Shown here piece by piece: positions 1-62,032 of a stretch of 64,000 bases of DNA. The stretch is taken from positions 10,988,798 to 11,052,797 of the forward strand of contig NC_083596.1 of assembly GCF_027579695.1 (NCBI RefSeq), read 5' to 3'. Under the pieces are notes generated by a model that saw only the letters and a list, made by a program, of their open reading frames with translations, was not told where the DNA came from and did no database searches. The first letter of the stretch is position 1. Every line of letters starts with the position of its first letter. This stretch comes from Neoarius graeffei. Taxonomy: Eukaryota > Chordata > Actinopteri > Siluriformes > Ariidae. The translations under genes were made by a program, and so were the position numbers.

Positions 1-395
1 CTAATGGTGGCACCATGAGGTTCATTTTTTGCCAAAAAACGCTTATTATATGTTTTCGCGTAAGGTTTGAATCACAATGTTGGACTCCATTTATTGATTT
101 CTTGTGAGCCAGAGATCATGTTAAGAACCTTCGCAAGGGATTGAGAAGCATTAATGTGATTTCATAATACATTTGTATTGTTTAAAAGTAGTTGAACAAT
201 GATTCAATGAACAGCTAAAACTCAAACTGTGCTTGATAATATATTTAGAATATGTACTAAAAATGTGTATCTAAGATATTTGGTATACTCTATAAGGTGC
301 CATAATGTTTCATGAAAAGTGATGGAAATTTTGTCATAAAAGTCATAAAATAGCAGCTTTTTCCATAACTTTGAGCTCCTGGTGCCACCATTAAA
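1..395. mobile_element. MITE-like element with TAATGGTGGCACCA ends
   Basis: The window opens with ctaatggtggcaccatgagg, and the inverted counterpart tggtgccaccatta ends near 395. The interior is AT-rich and encodes nothing. The left end may extend beyond the window. Confidence 0.5.
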
Positions 396-640
396 CTTTT
401 GAATTTTGTCAAAATATTTCACCCAGTGTGTTTTCTTACCAAAAGGAACATAAAAACAAAAATGCATCATGATCGGAGGAACTTTTCATTTTTAGGGGGC
501 AACCGATGCACCCTACTGCATGCGCTATGAGTTTTTTGTCATTTTTATGAAGAGTGCTGATAATTTTGGAATTGAATATAAAATGTGTGAATACCGTGTT
601 TGTTCTCGGCCCTCAGGTAAAGTGTTTTATTTATTATCAG

Positions 641-760
641 GGCGTGACAGCAGCGAGAAACAGAGATGCACCTTTTAAGAAGAACATCAGTTTCACCAAA
701 CCACTCAATGAGAGCTTGGAGCCCGATCCTGAGAACGACACTGATATAGAGGAAGTGTAG
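641..760 (+). CDS. Terminal exon of a convergent gene, probably SPAG8-like
   Basis: The acceptor tttattatcag precedes an open frame of 39 codons ending in TAG: GVTAARNRDAPFKKN, ISFTKPLNESLEPDP, ENDTDIEEV. The acidic C-terminus and the DAPFKKNxSFTKP pattern look like the tail of a sperm/axonemal microtubule-associated protein. In mammals SPAG8 lies next to NPR2 in convergent orientation, which fits this exon's strand and place, so spag8 is my preferred identity. The protein match rests on context and pattern, not on an alignment. The remainder of the gene would lie left of the window. An alternative acceptor at 614-615 would add eight codons. No clear AATAAA was found just after the stop. Confidence 0.55.
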   Translation, partial: GVTAARNRDAPFKKNISFTKPLNESLEPDPENDTDIEEV

Positions 761-841
761 TGTTGTGCTGTTAGTACAAACAATTTGATTTCCAAAAGAA
801 AATCAGAACGCAAAACGCTGTTTTATAAGCTCACGCTAACC

Positions 842-905
<64 letters not shown>

Positions 906-1685
906 GTGCTTGTTCCTTCATATACGGATGTTCAAGAATCATTACAAAATATGAAGATTATGTACAACAGACTTTAGTTCTCATCGACATCTAAAACCAA
1001 ACTGTTAAAGACCGTACTGTTCTTTCTGATGTTTTCCAGTTATCCTCAATACTTTTCCAACAACACTTATCATCTGGCAAATAAGCTCACTAATCTCCTT
1101 CTCGTCAGCGAATCTTTTAAGTGAAACTTTGCAGGCTGTGCTCGAAAAGTGACAACATTTATTTAGGTTTGTAGCTAGACACAAAGCATCTGCCTTCCCA
1201 CCATACGCAGGAACCTGCATTATACTGATGACACACAAAGTGTTTCGCTGGCTTCCTTTTGAATGCAGTGGCTTACTTCCAGCACAAATGCACTAACCTT
1301 TCATACTTTCAGCAGGGTATCCATGGCAACAAGTCATTTTTAGACCATGTTCATGCAGATTCACCCCCTCGGTTTTTTTGGGAAGTGTTTGTCATCTGGT
1401 AGAACCTACATGAAGAATTACTGCTGAAAATGCACACACTTTAGATGTTAATTATTGCTAGTTGAGTATAGTTAATGGAACGCTCCATCCTGAAACACAT
1501 GAAATAAAAGTTTTTATTGCCTATCCAGGTATATCTGTGATGTGTTTAGCAATTCTTTGTTGGTATTTTCATTATTCCTCTGAGAGGTTAGTGCTTGTGG
1601 GCCACACTGATATGTCACTCTTATTAGTTAGTTTAGTGCCGTTTCAGTTACAGTGGAGTTTAAAAGGAGAAAGAATTTCAGCAAT
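761..1685. other. Intergenic, apart from the CTTT run
   Basis: Apart from the microsatellite, no coding pattern, RNA gene or repeat ends are recognised. Part may be the 3'UTR of the plus-strand gene. Confidence 0.4.
844..905 (+). repeat. (CTTT)n microsatellite
   Basis: Uninterrupted CTTT repeats of about 60 bp just past the putative spag8 terminal exon. Confidence 0.95.
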
Positions 1686-2364
1686 CTGGGAACTGAAGTC
1701 ATTTTTAAACTTGCTTGATTTCTTAATTAACGTGTTATTCGATTACGTTTTCGGTTTTAGTAACCTTATATCATGACTCATATTGGCAACTAATTGCAAT
1801 TAAATATTAGACTTATCGGCCTATTCGGTTTTTAGCCATGTTGAATTTAGTTCGTTTGGTCCACGGTAGGCGTCGCTTATCCATGCGATCTTCACAAGAC
1901 TTGTGCGAGACTTCGAAACGTGAAGTGTCAGCCAGGTGTCAGTGCCGCCATTTTGAAAACTGTTTTCCAAATGAAATATTGCGCAAAAACGAGTTTAAAT
2001 GACAATTACTGCTGACTTTTTTTTTTCAAACTTTCCTGATTGCTATCAAAACAAACAAAACTGCCGTCTTGATTATGTCAGCATTCGAAAGAGGGCGCGC
2101 GTCTTTTGACAACGTTGGCAGATGTTGGTCACTTTGATTTCCACTGTACGTTTTACTTCCGTCCTACGATGTCTCGCACAGGTCTCAACGAATCTCGTTT
2201 ACGGCCACTGCTTTGACATATGGACTGATATATTACAGAGCATATTTCAAACACTTATAACTTGCTATAGCAGCGACAAAATAGCTATCAAAAATGCATT
2301 CCTATATTTAATAAAATGAGATCAACAGAATTTTGATAATAAAAAATTTGCCTTCAGTTCCCCT
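1686..2364. mobile_element. TTAA-type non-autonomous transposon, copy 1
   Basis: Ends gggaactgaag (left) and cttcagttcccct (right), followed by TTAA at 2365-2368. Its interior matches the complete copy at 8447-9375 in opposite orientation (shared ttgaa..agttcgtttggtccacgg and cgtcctacgatgtctcgcac). The left duplication has decayed and an internal part is missing. Confidence 0.7.
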
Positions 2365-2368
2365 TTAA

Positions 2369-3156
2369 AAACAAACAAGAAAGGGCGACTTTTCTACTTT
2401 TTCGTTCAGTGTGATAGGAGAACTCCAGCGTAGAAATAGTGAAGATGTTAATGCAAAATGCTGGACGATAAATCACAATATAACTTTATGATGATTCAAA
2501 TCGATGAAATAAAATCATCAGGCTGTGTAATCTTTTAGTTTTTCCTAGCTGTAATTGTGTCATTTAGACAGCAGAGGACACAATAAGGAATAATAGTGGG
2601 AATACACATGACTTCACTGTAGGCGGAAGTAACACAACTCTAATGCTGCGAAAACACACACACACAAACAGATATAAAATGAGAACGTACTGCTGTGTGA
2701 TTGACTGTACAAATAGATTTAACAAGAAATCAGAGCTCTCTTTTTACAGACTGCTGAAAGCTACAGAAAAGAGAAGTAAGTGGAGGTAGTACAAATGATC
2801 GTAAAAGTTTCTTTGATAAATAAAATGAATATGTTAGTTAATAAGCTGTGAAGTTTTACTCCAACCTTTACAAATGTTGGTAAATAATTATCGTTGGTGA
2901 TTAAGAAAATGAAACAAAAGGGCTTTTTTTAATTTAACAAAGGGAATATTTAAGTTGACCAAGAAAAGGAAAAAAATCCTTTATTTATGAATAACATTTT
3001 CTTCATTTAAATTTTTTCACGAGTATCATAGGAAAATCGAATCATGAATCCAGTATCGTGACGTGAATTGAATCATGAATTGGGTGAATCGTTTAAAGAA
3101 ATGCAAAACTACACTATTAATTAATTATATGCTTGTTACTAAAACATTTATAAACA
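2369..3156. other. Intergenic, AT-rich
   Basis: Nothing recognised with confidence. Confidence 0.35.
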
Positions 3157-3651
3157 ATTAAGTCAATAAAAACGTGTCTTCCACTTAAATTTATGAAACT
3201 TTATTCCGACCTTTCGGACCTACGGTCCATCATCAGAAACAGAAATATTGAATTGAGGGGGGGGGAAGGACATAAATAAATAAATAAATGCTACGAGATA
3301 ATTTAAAAACCTTATATAAAATTTACATGCTATAAATTATATATCATTTTAATTGAAGGAAGATAACTTTCAGGTATCTTCCTGCCACAGTCTCTGTTGG
3401 TTAGTGCATTGCTATCCATCCCTCAATCATTTCCCCTCAATTCAATATTTCTTGTAGATTGTTTTGTTTTACAAGCACGTGACCCATCATAACGCAAGTG
3501 ACAGTTTAGTTGTTGTTATTTTTTATTAAACTAGTTTGTTGACATTTGTAAATACACATTCAATTCTGTCTGTGATGATGGACCGTAAGTCCGAAAGCTT
3601 GGAATAAAACTTCATAAATTTATGCGGAAGACACGTTTTTATTGACTTAAT
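3157..3651. mobile_element. Inverted pair of ~80-bp modules with hammerhead-like core (Penelope-like?)
   Basis: The outer arms (attaagtcaataaaaacgtg / cacgtttttattgacttaat) form a long inverted repeat. Each arm continues through ATAAATTTATGAAACTTTATTCC to a box with CTGATGA, a GGACC-loop-GGTCC hairpin, then GAAA. In the left arm (minus strand 3236-3212) the boxes read CTGATGA, T, GGACCGTAGGTCC, GAAA. In the right arm (plus strand 3572-3596) the first C has become G. CTGATGA-hairpin-GAAA is the hammerhead ribozyme core, known in Penelope-like retroelement ends. The extra T before the hairpin is atypical. Confidence 0.5.
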
Positions 3652-3722
3652 ATGATTCCCACATACAAACAAATTTTGGATATTATAAACGATGTTTAAT
3701 AGACTCCAGCTAGAGTTAAACC

Positions 3723-4070
3723 GGGTGGCACGGTGGTGTAGTGGTTCGCACTGTCGCCTCACAGCAAGAAGGTCCGGGTTCGAGCCCCGTGGCCGGTGAG
3801 GGCCTTTCTGTGTAGAGTTTGCATGTTCTCCCCGTGTCTGCATGGGTTTCCTCTGGGTGCTCCGGTTTCCCCCACAGTCCAAAGACATGCAGGTTAGGTT
3901 AACTGGTGACTCTAAATTGACTGTGAGTGTGAATGGTTGTTTGTGTCAGCCCTGCGATGACCTGGCGACTTGTCCAGGGTGTACCCCGCCTTTCACCCGT
4001 AGTCAGCTGGGATAGGCTCCAGCTTGCCTGTGACCCTGTAGGACAGGATAAGTGGCTATGGATGGATGGA
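3723..4070 (+). mobile_element. tRNA-derived SINE, copy 1
   Basis: Full-length SINE. The head has A-box-like tggtgtagtggttcgcac and B-box ggttcgagccc, typical of RNA polymerase III promoters. The body includes ccccacagtccaaagacatg and the tail is GATG repeats. It is flanked by an exact 12-bp duplication tagagttaaacc (3711-3722 and 4071-4082). This family supplies the recurrent MSLDCGGNRST-type false ORFs. Confidence 0.9.
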
Positions 4071-4258
4071 TAGAGTTAAACCTGATAACACAATCCGACT
4101 GTAACTAGTAGTGTTTGTTTATAGTGTATCTTATACTGTCAGGAACATTCTTAGTGGTAATTATGGTTTCTGTGAAGGCCTTGTCAAAACCACAGTTGTA
4201 ATTTCCACAATTTTGGTATAAACACACTGTAAGATATATAGAATTAAAATGTAACTCA

Positions 4259-4620
4259 TCTCATCTCATTATCTCTAGCCGCTTTATCCTGTCCTACAGG
4301 CTCGCAGGCAAGCTGGAGCCTATCCCAGCTGACTACGGGCGAAAGGCGGGGTACACTCTGGACAAGTCGCCAGGTCATCACAGGGCTGACACATAGACAC
4401 AGACAACCATTCACACTCACGGTCAATTTAGAGCCACCAGTTAACCTAACCTGCATGTCTTTGGACTGTGGGGGAAACCGGAGCACCCGGAGGAAACCCA
4501 CGCGGACACGGGGAGAACATGCAAACTCCGCACAGAAAGGCCCTCGCCGGCCACGGGGCTCGAACCCGGACCTTCTTGCTGTGAGGCGACAGCGCTAACC
4601 ACTACACCACCGTACCACCC
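4259..4620 (-). mobile_element. tRNA-derived SINE, copy 2
   Basis: Same family, minus strand, from the ATCTCATCTCATTATC tail to ..ccaccgtaccaccc. Exact 14-bp duplication taaaatgtaactca at 4245-4258 and 4621-4634. Confidence 0.9.
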
Positions 4621-4634
4621 TAAAATGTAACTCA

Positions 4635-5479
4635 GACTCAACTAATACAGTGTTAAATCCTTAAATTTGATTGGTCAGAAGGTGTTAAGTCAAGGTGCAG
4701 CTTACATACTGTATGTTATTTTTTAGTCAGGCAGAGCTGTTCAGTTTGTGTGAGAATTTCAGTACCTATTTTTTAAAACCTAAAAAAAAAAAAAAAAAAG
4801 AATATGGATAAGCACGTTAAGCTGAGCACTGTAGCAAAGACGTCGTCTCACTATCGAACACGGTGCAGTTGCGCTCGGGAGTACAACCTCTTTGCAACAG
4901 CAGCCGCAGTGACAGAGCCGAGTGTGGGAGGCAGTTCACAATCGAGTAGGCGGGATGCTGCTGTGAACATGAGCACAAAACACACACCGACACACATACA
5001 TAGATGGTAAAAGACCTAATGGACTCTGAGTAATTCAATGACGTCGTTTCTTTAGCTTACTCTCCTCAACTGCAAGGAAAATGAGGCGTTATCGCATGCC
5101 ACCATATTTTTACATTGCTAAAGTAATAGACAATAGTTATTCTAACAGATATACACTTAAAATAAGAGTAACGTGATATGCTGGAAGAACAACAAGTCTC
5201 ATTCACAAGCTCACCTACCTGAAATGACCTTTAATGGTCAAAATGTTAGACTATATTAAGACTATTTTTGAAATCAAAATTATGTGAGGTTTTTTTTTTC
5301 TTGGTAGCATGATACGTCTCGCAAAGACTGTAGGAGGATAGAGGATGAGGTGCTCAAGTGATATCCAAATTCCTCTTCAGATGAGCTCAAGAGAAGCAAA
5401 GCATTCCAACACTGCACTGAGGGAGGACATTTGTATCGCAAAATCTGTGCAAACACTTGGAAACAAATTTTAAAAAACA
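4635..5479. other. Intergenic between SINE and npr2 3'UTR
   Basis: Poly-A run near 4783-4799. Nothing else recognised. Confidence 0.35.
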
Positions 5480-5501
5480 AACAAACACAATTTTCAAGTC
5501 G

Positions 5502-5988
5502 TTTATTGAACAAAATATCTTACATTGTCTTGGATATACATATATACAAATATTAACCTGTATAATACCAGGTTGAAATATTATTTCTGATGCCAGCATA
5601 AAGTTCAGTACATTGTACCTTTGACCTTTTCATGTGCTGTATGTAGATACACATCGGTTTTCGAATCACGTACAAATCTGGTTATAGAAAGCACAAAAAT
5701 AAGTAAAATCATTGAGGAAAAAAAAAGTCCTCAGCTATCAACACTGGAAGTTGCATCATCATCATCATCATCATTATAAAAAAAAACACCTTTACAGTTT
5801 CTTTTGCAGTTGGAGCAGGTATGAAACATACCTATATTATAATTCCTCATAAGGTATTAGGAGTAACATGGGGCTGGTTGGTGCATCCTTTCAAGCCAGG
5901 AGCAAAATCCAGGGTAAAAAAACCCCACCAAGGTTCGTGCTGAAGAGATTTTGGCCCAGCGCTTTCCTCCGTCAGCAGCACGCAGCAC
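5502..5988 (-). other. npr2: Probable npr2 3'UTR with poly(A) signal
   Basis: Sequence following the npr2 stop on the minus strand. A canonical AATAAA (minus strand) lies at 5502-5507, about 480 nt past the stop. A (CAT)n run occurs near 5756-5774. No coding pattern is seen. The true cleavage site cannot be fixed from sequence alone. Confidence 0.45.
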
Positions 5989-56491
<50,503 letters not shown>

Positions 56492-56556
56492 CTATGTCAA
56501 AAAAGAGTTTATTCTAGTTTATAAGGCAAATATGGATGATATTTTCTCTTACTGTA

Positions 56557-58161
56557 CAGCCCCGATTACAAAAAAGTTGGGACAAAGTACAAATTGTAAA
56601 TAAAAACGGAATGCAATAATTTACAAATCTCAATAACTGATATTGTATTCACAATAGAACATAGACAACATATCAAATGTCAAAAGTGAGACATTTTTAA
56701 ATTTCATGCCAAATATTGGCTCATTTGAAATTTCATGACAGCAACACATCTCAAAAAAGTTGGGACAGGGGCAATAAGAGGCTGGAAAAGTTAAAGGTAC
56801 AAAAAAGGAACAGCTGGAGGACCAAATTGCAACTCATTAGGTCAATTGGCAATAGGTCATTAACATGACTGGGTATAAAAAGAGCATCTTGGAGTGGCAG
56901 CGGCTCTCAGAAGTAAAGATGTGAAGAGGATCACCAATCCCCCTAATTCTGCGCCAACAAATAGTGGAGCAATATCAGAAAGGAGTTTGACAGTGTAAAA
57001 TTGCAAAGAGTTTGAACATATCATCATCTACAGTGCATAATATCATCAAAAGATTCAGAGAATCTGGAAGAACCTCTGTGCGTAAGGGTCAAGGCCGGAA
57101 AACCATACTGGGTGCCCGTGATCTTCGGGCCCTTAGACGTCACTGCATCACATACAGGCATGCTTCTGTATTGGAAATCACAAAATGGGCTCAGGAATTT
57201 TTCCAGAGAACATTATCTGTGAACACAATTCACCGTGCCATCCGCCATTGCCAGCTAAAACTCTATAGTTCAAAGAAGAAGCCGTATCTAAACATGATCC
57301 AGAAGCGCAGACGTCTTCTCTGGGCCAAGGCTCATTTAAAATGGACTGTGGCAAAGTGGAAAACTGTTCTGTGGTCAGACGAATCAAAATTTGAAGTTCT
57401 TTATGGAAATCAGGGATGCCGTGTCATTCGGACTAAAGAGGAGAAGGACGACCCAAATTGTTATCAGCGCTCAGTTCAGAAGCCTGCATCTCTGATGGTA
57501 TGGGGTTGCATTAGTGCGTGTGGCATGGGCAGCTTACACATCTGGAAAGACACCATCAATGCTGAAAGGTATATCCAGGTTCTAGAGCAACATATGCTCC
57601 CATCCAGACGACGTCTCTTTCAGGGAAGACCTTGCATTTTCCAACATGACAATGCCAAACCACATACTGCATCAATTACAGCATCATGGCTGCGTAGAAG
57701 AAGGGTCCGGGTACTGAACTGGCCAGCCTGCAGTCCAGATCTTTCACCCATAGAAAACATTTGGTGCATCATAAAACGGAAGATACGACAAAAAAGACCT
57801 AAGACAGTTGAGCAACTAGAATCCTACATTAGACAAGAATGGGTTAACATTCCTATCCCTAAACTTGAGCAACTTGTCTCCTCAGTCCCCAGACGTTTAC
57901 AGACTGTTGTAAAGAGAAAAGGGGATGTCTCACAGTGGTAAACATGGCCTTGTCCCAACTTTTTTGAGATGTGTTGTTGTCATGAAATTTAAAATCACCT
58001 AATTTTTCTCTTTAAATGATACATTTTCTCAGTTTAAACATTTGATATGTCATCTATGTTCTATTCTGAATAAAATATGGAATTTTGAAACTTCCACATC
58101 ATTGCATTCCGTTTTTATTTACAATTTGTACTTTGTCCCAACTTTTTTAGAATCGGGGTTG
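56557..58161 (+). mobile_element. Tc1-like transposon, copy 3
   Basis: TA-flanked (56555-56556, 58162-58163). The left end has cagccccgatta for caaccccgattc. 1605 bp. Same family as copies 1 and 2. Confidence 0.95.
56917..57941 (+). pseudogene. Tc1 transposase, copy 3, N-terminal stops
   Basis: ATG TGA at the start (as in copy 2) and a CGA to TGA change in GVRQ. The open part is 57012-57941 (309 codons), with triad blocks [16 protein letters not shown] and [11 protein letters not shown] and a normal end GDVSQW plus TAA. Confidence 0.9.
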
Positions 58162-58205
58162 TATGTCGTATTCCCTGGATGGATGGAGTTCTAGGGAAGC
58201 TGTCA

Positions 58206-58895
58206 AGGCAATGATACATGGGGCAACTTTTTGAGCAATGTTGCCAGGCAATTGCGCTTTAACACTTTCCCGTTGAGAATGAGCAACATAATTTCTATCT
58301 GAATGATTTTGATCATGTTGGGCAACTTTTTAAGATCATCCAATCAGAGTACTAGCAGCGAATCGCATGACCACCTGAGAGCTTCTGAAATTTTCAACAA
58401 AGATGTTGGCGTCTCAACGGCAGTGGAACGAATTAAAAGAGAGACAACTTGTATCTTTTTATGCTGGTAAGTTGTTATGTGTAAACCCAAAGTGGTGAAT
58501 TTATCTCGTCAAATGCTTAGAAAACCAAAAGACATCTATTTTTACGTGCTCAGGTTGTAATTAAGGCATCGATTTTTTTCACCTAAGTGTAAACTGCCAT
58601 GAGCTAACCACCGCTCCATAGAGGTTGAATGGGATTTAGCTAATTAGTGGTGATTTTTGCTAACATAGTTAGCTGAAAGTTATCGCTAGCTATGTAGGGA
58701 TAACGTTAGCAGTCTTGCGTCAAGTTAAAAGTAATGGGCAGCTCATGATTTTTTTTGTGTGTGTGTGAGTTGCTCTTATCTGTTTGGCTGTTGCCAATCA
58801 GATAAGTCTGTTGCCCAAATTAGTTGCCCTGTGTCTCACCTGCTTGCCCGTTGCCAGCAACATTGCCCAAAAAGTTGCCCCGTGTATCATCACCT
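58206..58895 (+). mobile_element. MITE with GATACATGGGGCAAC ends
   Basis: aggcaatgatacatggggca and, inverted, aggtgatgatacacggggca; inner arms share gcaatgttgc. Interior ATG at about 58401: MLASQRQWNELKERQLVSFY, AG, then gtaagttg, a first-exon-like frame. Confidence 0.7.
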
Positions 58896-58999
58896 TCAGT
58901 CCTTCAAAACGGTAATGTAGTATTTTGAAAATACATTGTTCAAAGAAAGTTTTATTAGAAATATATTTATGGTCTATAGTCCCATAAATTCATGATCTA

Positions 59000-59532
59000 C
59001 AGTACCAGTCAAAAGTTTGGACACACCTACTAATTCAATGATTTTCTTTATGTTTATCGATTAAAAGTCACTTCATGTCTTAAAGTAATGATGGATGTCG
59101 TTTCTCTTTACTTAGTTAAGTGATTCTTGACAAAATATGGATTACTACAGTTGTGGAATAGGACGATTGCCTGTATTTTTATTATTTACTACAGCATTTA
59201 CTGTTTGACGATATCAAACACATTAAGAAGGCAAGAAACTCGTCCACTAATTAACTTTTGACGAGGCACATCTGTTAATTGAAAAGCATTCCAGGTTACT
59301 ACCTCATGAAGCTGGTTAAGATAATGCCAATAGTGTGCAAAGCATCATCAAGGTAAACGCTGGATACTTTGAAAAATCTAAAATATGAAACACTTTTTTG
59401 TTTAACACATAATTCCATACATGTTATTTCATTGTTTTAATATCTTCAGTATTGTTCTGCAATGTAGAAAATAGTGCAAATACAGAGAAACCTATGAATG
59501 AGTAGGTGTATTGAAACTTTTGACTGGTACTG
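59000..59532. mobile_element. Non-autonomous Tc1-type element
   Basis: Ends cagtaccagtcaaaagttt and, inverted, cagtaccagtcaaaagttt. Left TA intact, right TA mutated to TG. 533 bp, non-coding. Confidence 0.8.
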
Positions 59533-59559
59533 TGTGCTGTACAGTACAGTAAATGCTTT

Positions 59560-59755
59560 TACACCTCGTCACTTAGAGACAATTTCGCATAGCTAATCCA
59601 CTGACTGGTATGCTTTTGGTAGGTGGGAGGAAACCTATTCAGACTCTGGGAGAACGTGAAACTTCACACAGACAGTAGCCCGAGCTAAGGGTTAAAAACT
59701 GGAACCCAGGGACCGATAGGCAAAAATTCTACCCACTGCACCACCATACTGCCCT
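59560..59755 (-). repeat. Old diverged SINE-like fragment
   Basis: gtgggaggaaacc, gggagaacgtgaaacttcac and ctacccactgcaccacca mirror the SINE body and head in minus orientation, heavily diverged. Confidence 0.5.
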
Positions 59756-59949
59756 AAAGTCATGACTAACTGCTGAAAATTCCCATGGGAATTATATTGT
59801 TATCCATGAGTTATTGGAAACAACCAGTTCTATATAGCCTGCCATGAAATATACCTAAAGCCCAGAATGTCTCTGGGATTAACATGAAGCGCCCATAGCA
59901 CCCAAATAAAATTAATATAAAACCCATAGGACCTCCTGAAATAATAATA

Positions 59950-60310
59950 ATTGCGTAACCACTTATCCAGTGCAGGGTCACAGACAAGCTGGAGCCTATC
60001 CCAGCTGACTATGGGCAAGAGATGGGGTACACCCTGGACAAGTTGCCAGGTCATCGCAGGGATGACACATAGAGACACACAACCATTCACACTCACATTC
60101 ACACCTACGGTCAATTTAGAGCCACCAATTAGCCTAACCTGCATGTCTTTGGACTGTGTGGGAAAGCGGGACACCCGGAGGAAACCCACGCAGACATGGC
60201 GAGAACATGCAAACTCCACACAGAAAGGCCCCCGTCAGCCACTGGGTTCAAACCCAGAACCTTCTTGCTGTGAGGCGACAGTGCTAACCACTACACCACT
60301 GTGCCGCCCG
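59950..60310 (-). mobile_element. tRNA-derived SINE, copy 8 (diverged)
   Basis: ccacttatccagtgcagggt to ccactgtgccgccc, many substitutions; older than the other copies. Confidence 0.8.
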
Positions 60311-60379
60311 ATAGAAATAGATCTCGGATTCTAATGAATAACACATAACCATCCAATCCAGATTTTCCAATAAGCAACC

Positions 60380-60960
60380 TATAAATATGTACACAGAATC
60401 CTACAGAGGTATATATTCCAATTAGTAGTAAATAAATATCCAATAAGGAACCCAAAAGAAATAGATCATATTCCAAAGGCTAATCTATAGATATCCAATA
60501 AAGAACCCAATAGATATAGATCATATTCCAAAGGCTAATCTATAGATATCCAAAAATGAACCCAATAGAAATAGATCATATTCCAAAGGCTCTGTCTGTC
60601 TGTTGCTGTCCTCATAGTTGAGGGTTGGCAATCTAAGAAGCTATTATCTAGCTTCCCTGAATTCTCTTGGGTGATTATAGCACACCAGAGGGACCCAAAC
60701 CTTCATCTGGTGGTGGGTACACATACACACCTATGGACAATTTAGAGTAGTCAATCGACCTAATCCACATGTCTTTGGACTGTAGGAGGAAATCGGAGCA
60801 CCCGGTTCCAAAGGCTAATCCATAAATATCCAATAAGGAACCCAATAGAAATCGATCATATTCCAAAGACTAATCTATAAATATCCAATAAGGAACCTAT
60901 AGAAATACATATTCCAACAAATAACCCATTTGATTCCCCAATGCACTATGAACTCACATC
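60380..60960 (+). repeat. ~55-bp minisatellite, interrupted
   Basis: atagatcatattccaaaggc recurs at about 60461, 60516 and 60571, then again from about 60806 with diverged units. The interruption 60592-60805 contains a SINE-body fragment and is bordered on both sides by ttccaaaggct. Confidence 0.8.
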
Positions 60961-62032
60961 AGAATTCCAGGTAATACATGGAACTCCAGTTGAATACCCA
61001 ATAAAAAAAAAGCATGAGAATCCCATTGGAATTATTTGCCACTGCTTTAAATCCTTGTCTGTAACATAAAAACTGACATTCGAGAATTCAGCACCTGATC
61101 TCTTACACTGAAAACTGAATTACCTAGTTTTTAGATCTGCATCTTCAATGATAAATGTGTTTTGTGGACGACTGTTGTTGAGAGGATAATATAAAACAAC
61201 TCATATCTTCAAGGTATATGGGGTAACTATAGCAACAGGGTACAGAGGGGAAAAATCTAACAATATAGCCGATTGTTATACCTGTGTTTCAGGTTGAATA
61301 CTCAGTGTGCAGCAGATCTGTTAAACGGATTCAGTCTAGAGAGCTACAGTCCTTGTCCAAGAATATAAATCAAGCATTCTTGACCCACCTAACCCGTTGT
61401 TTTTCCATGAAGGTTCTCCTGGATTTTTTGCCTGCCTGTACAGACACATCTTTCACAGTCTTACTAATGAATTTAATGAAAAACTGCATTGAGTAAAATA
61501 ATGACTAATGTCTGCGATCAACATTACTAATAGGTTACAGATGCTTTTTAGTGTTTCAAGCTCACAACCCTGTTTATCTTCAGGAAAACACCCATAAAAA
61601 AGGAACACCTACATATTTAGCTGCTGAAGTTTAATCACCAATGGTGCAAATAAACTTCGCTGTTTATTCAAGCCACAATAAAAGACAAACAACAACAGTA
61701 TGAACTGATTAACACCCGCTGCACAACACAAATATGTTTCTCAATTTGCAGAAAAGCTTTGAGCCTAAACAAATTTTCTTTAAGTGTCTAATAACTACAC
61801 AATCCTTCCAAGGTTACGTTTGCTGCAAATGGCCACATGATGCAAATGCAGAGTGTGTAACACAGCTCAAGTTACTCTTTTTTTACGAAACATAATTTAT
61901 AACCACGCCACTTATATTTATCATTATTGTGTTTCATAGGCAGGAAAAACGGCAAGAAATCAATTTTATGGTGGCTTGTACATGCAAAACACATTAACAA
62001 GCCATAAACACAATAACTATGACAGAAACACA
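60961..62032. other. npr2: npr2 upstream intron
   Basis: Nothing recognised; no ectodomain exon found on the minus strand. Confidence 0.4.

Noticed and set aside
4804..5010. 68-codon plus-strand ORF after a poly-A run
   Set aside because: No recognisable domain, splice context or conservation evidence.
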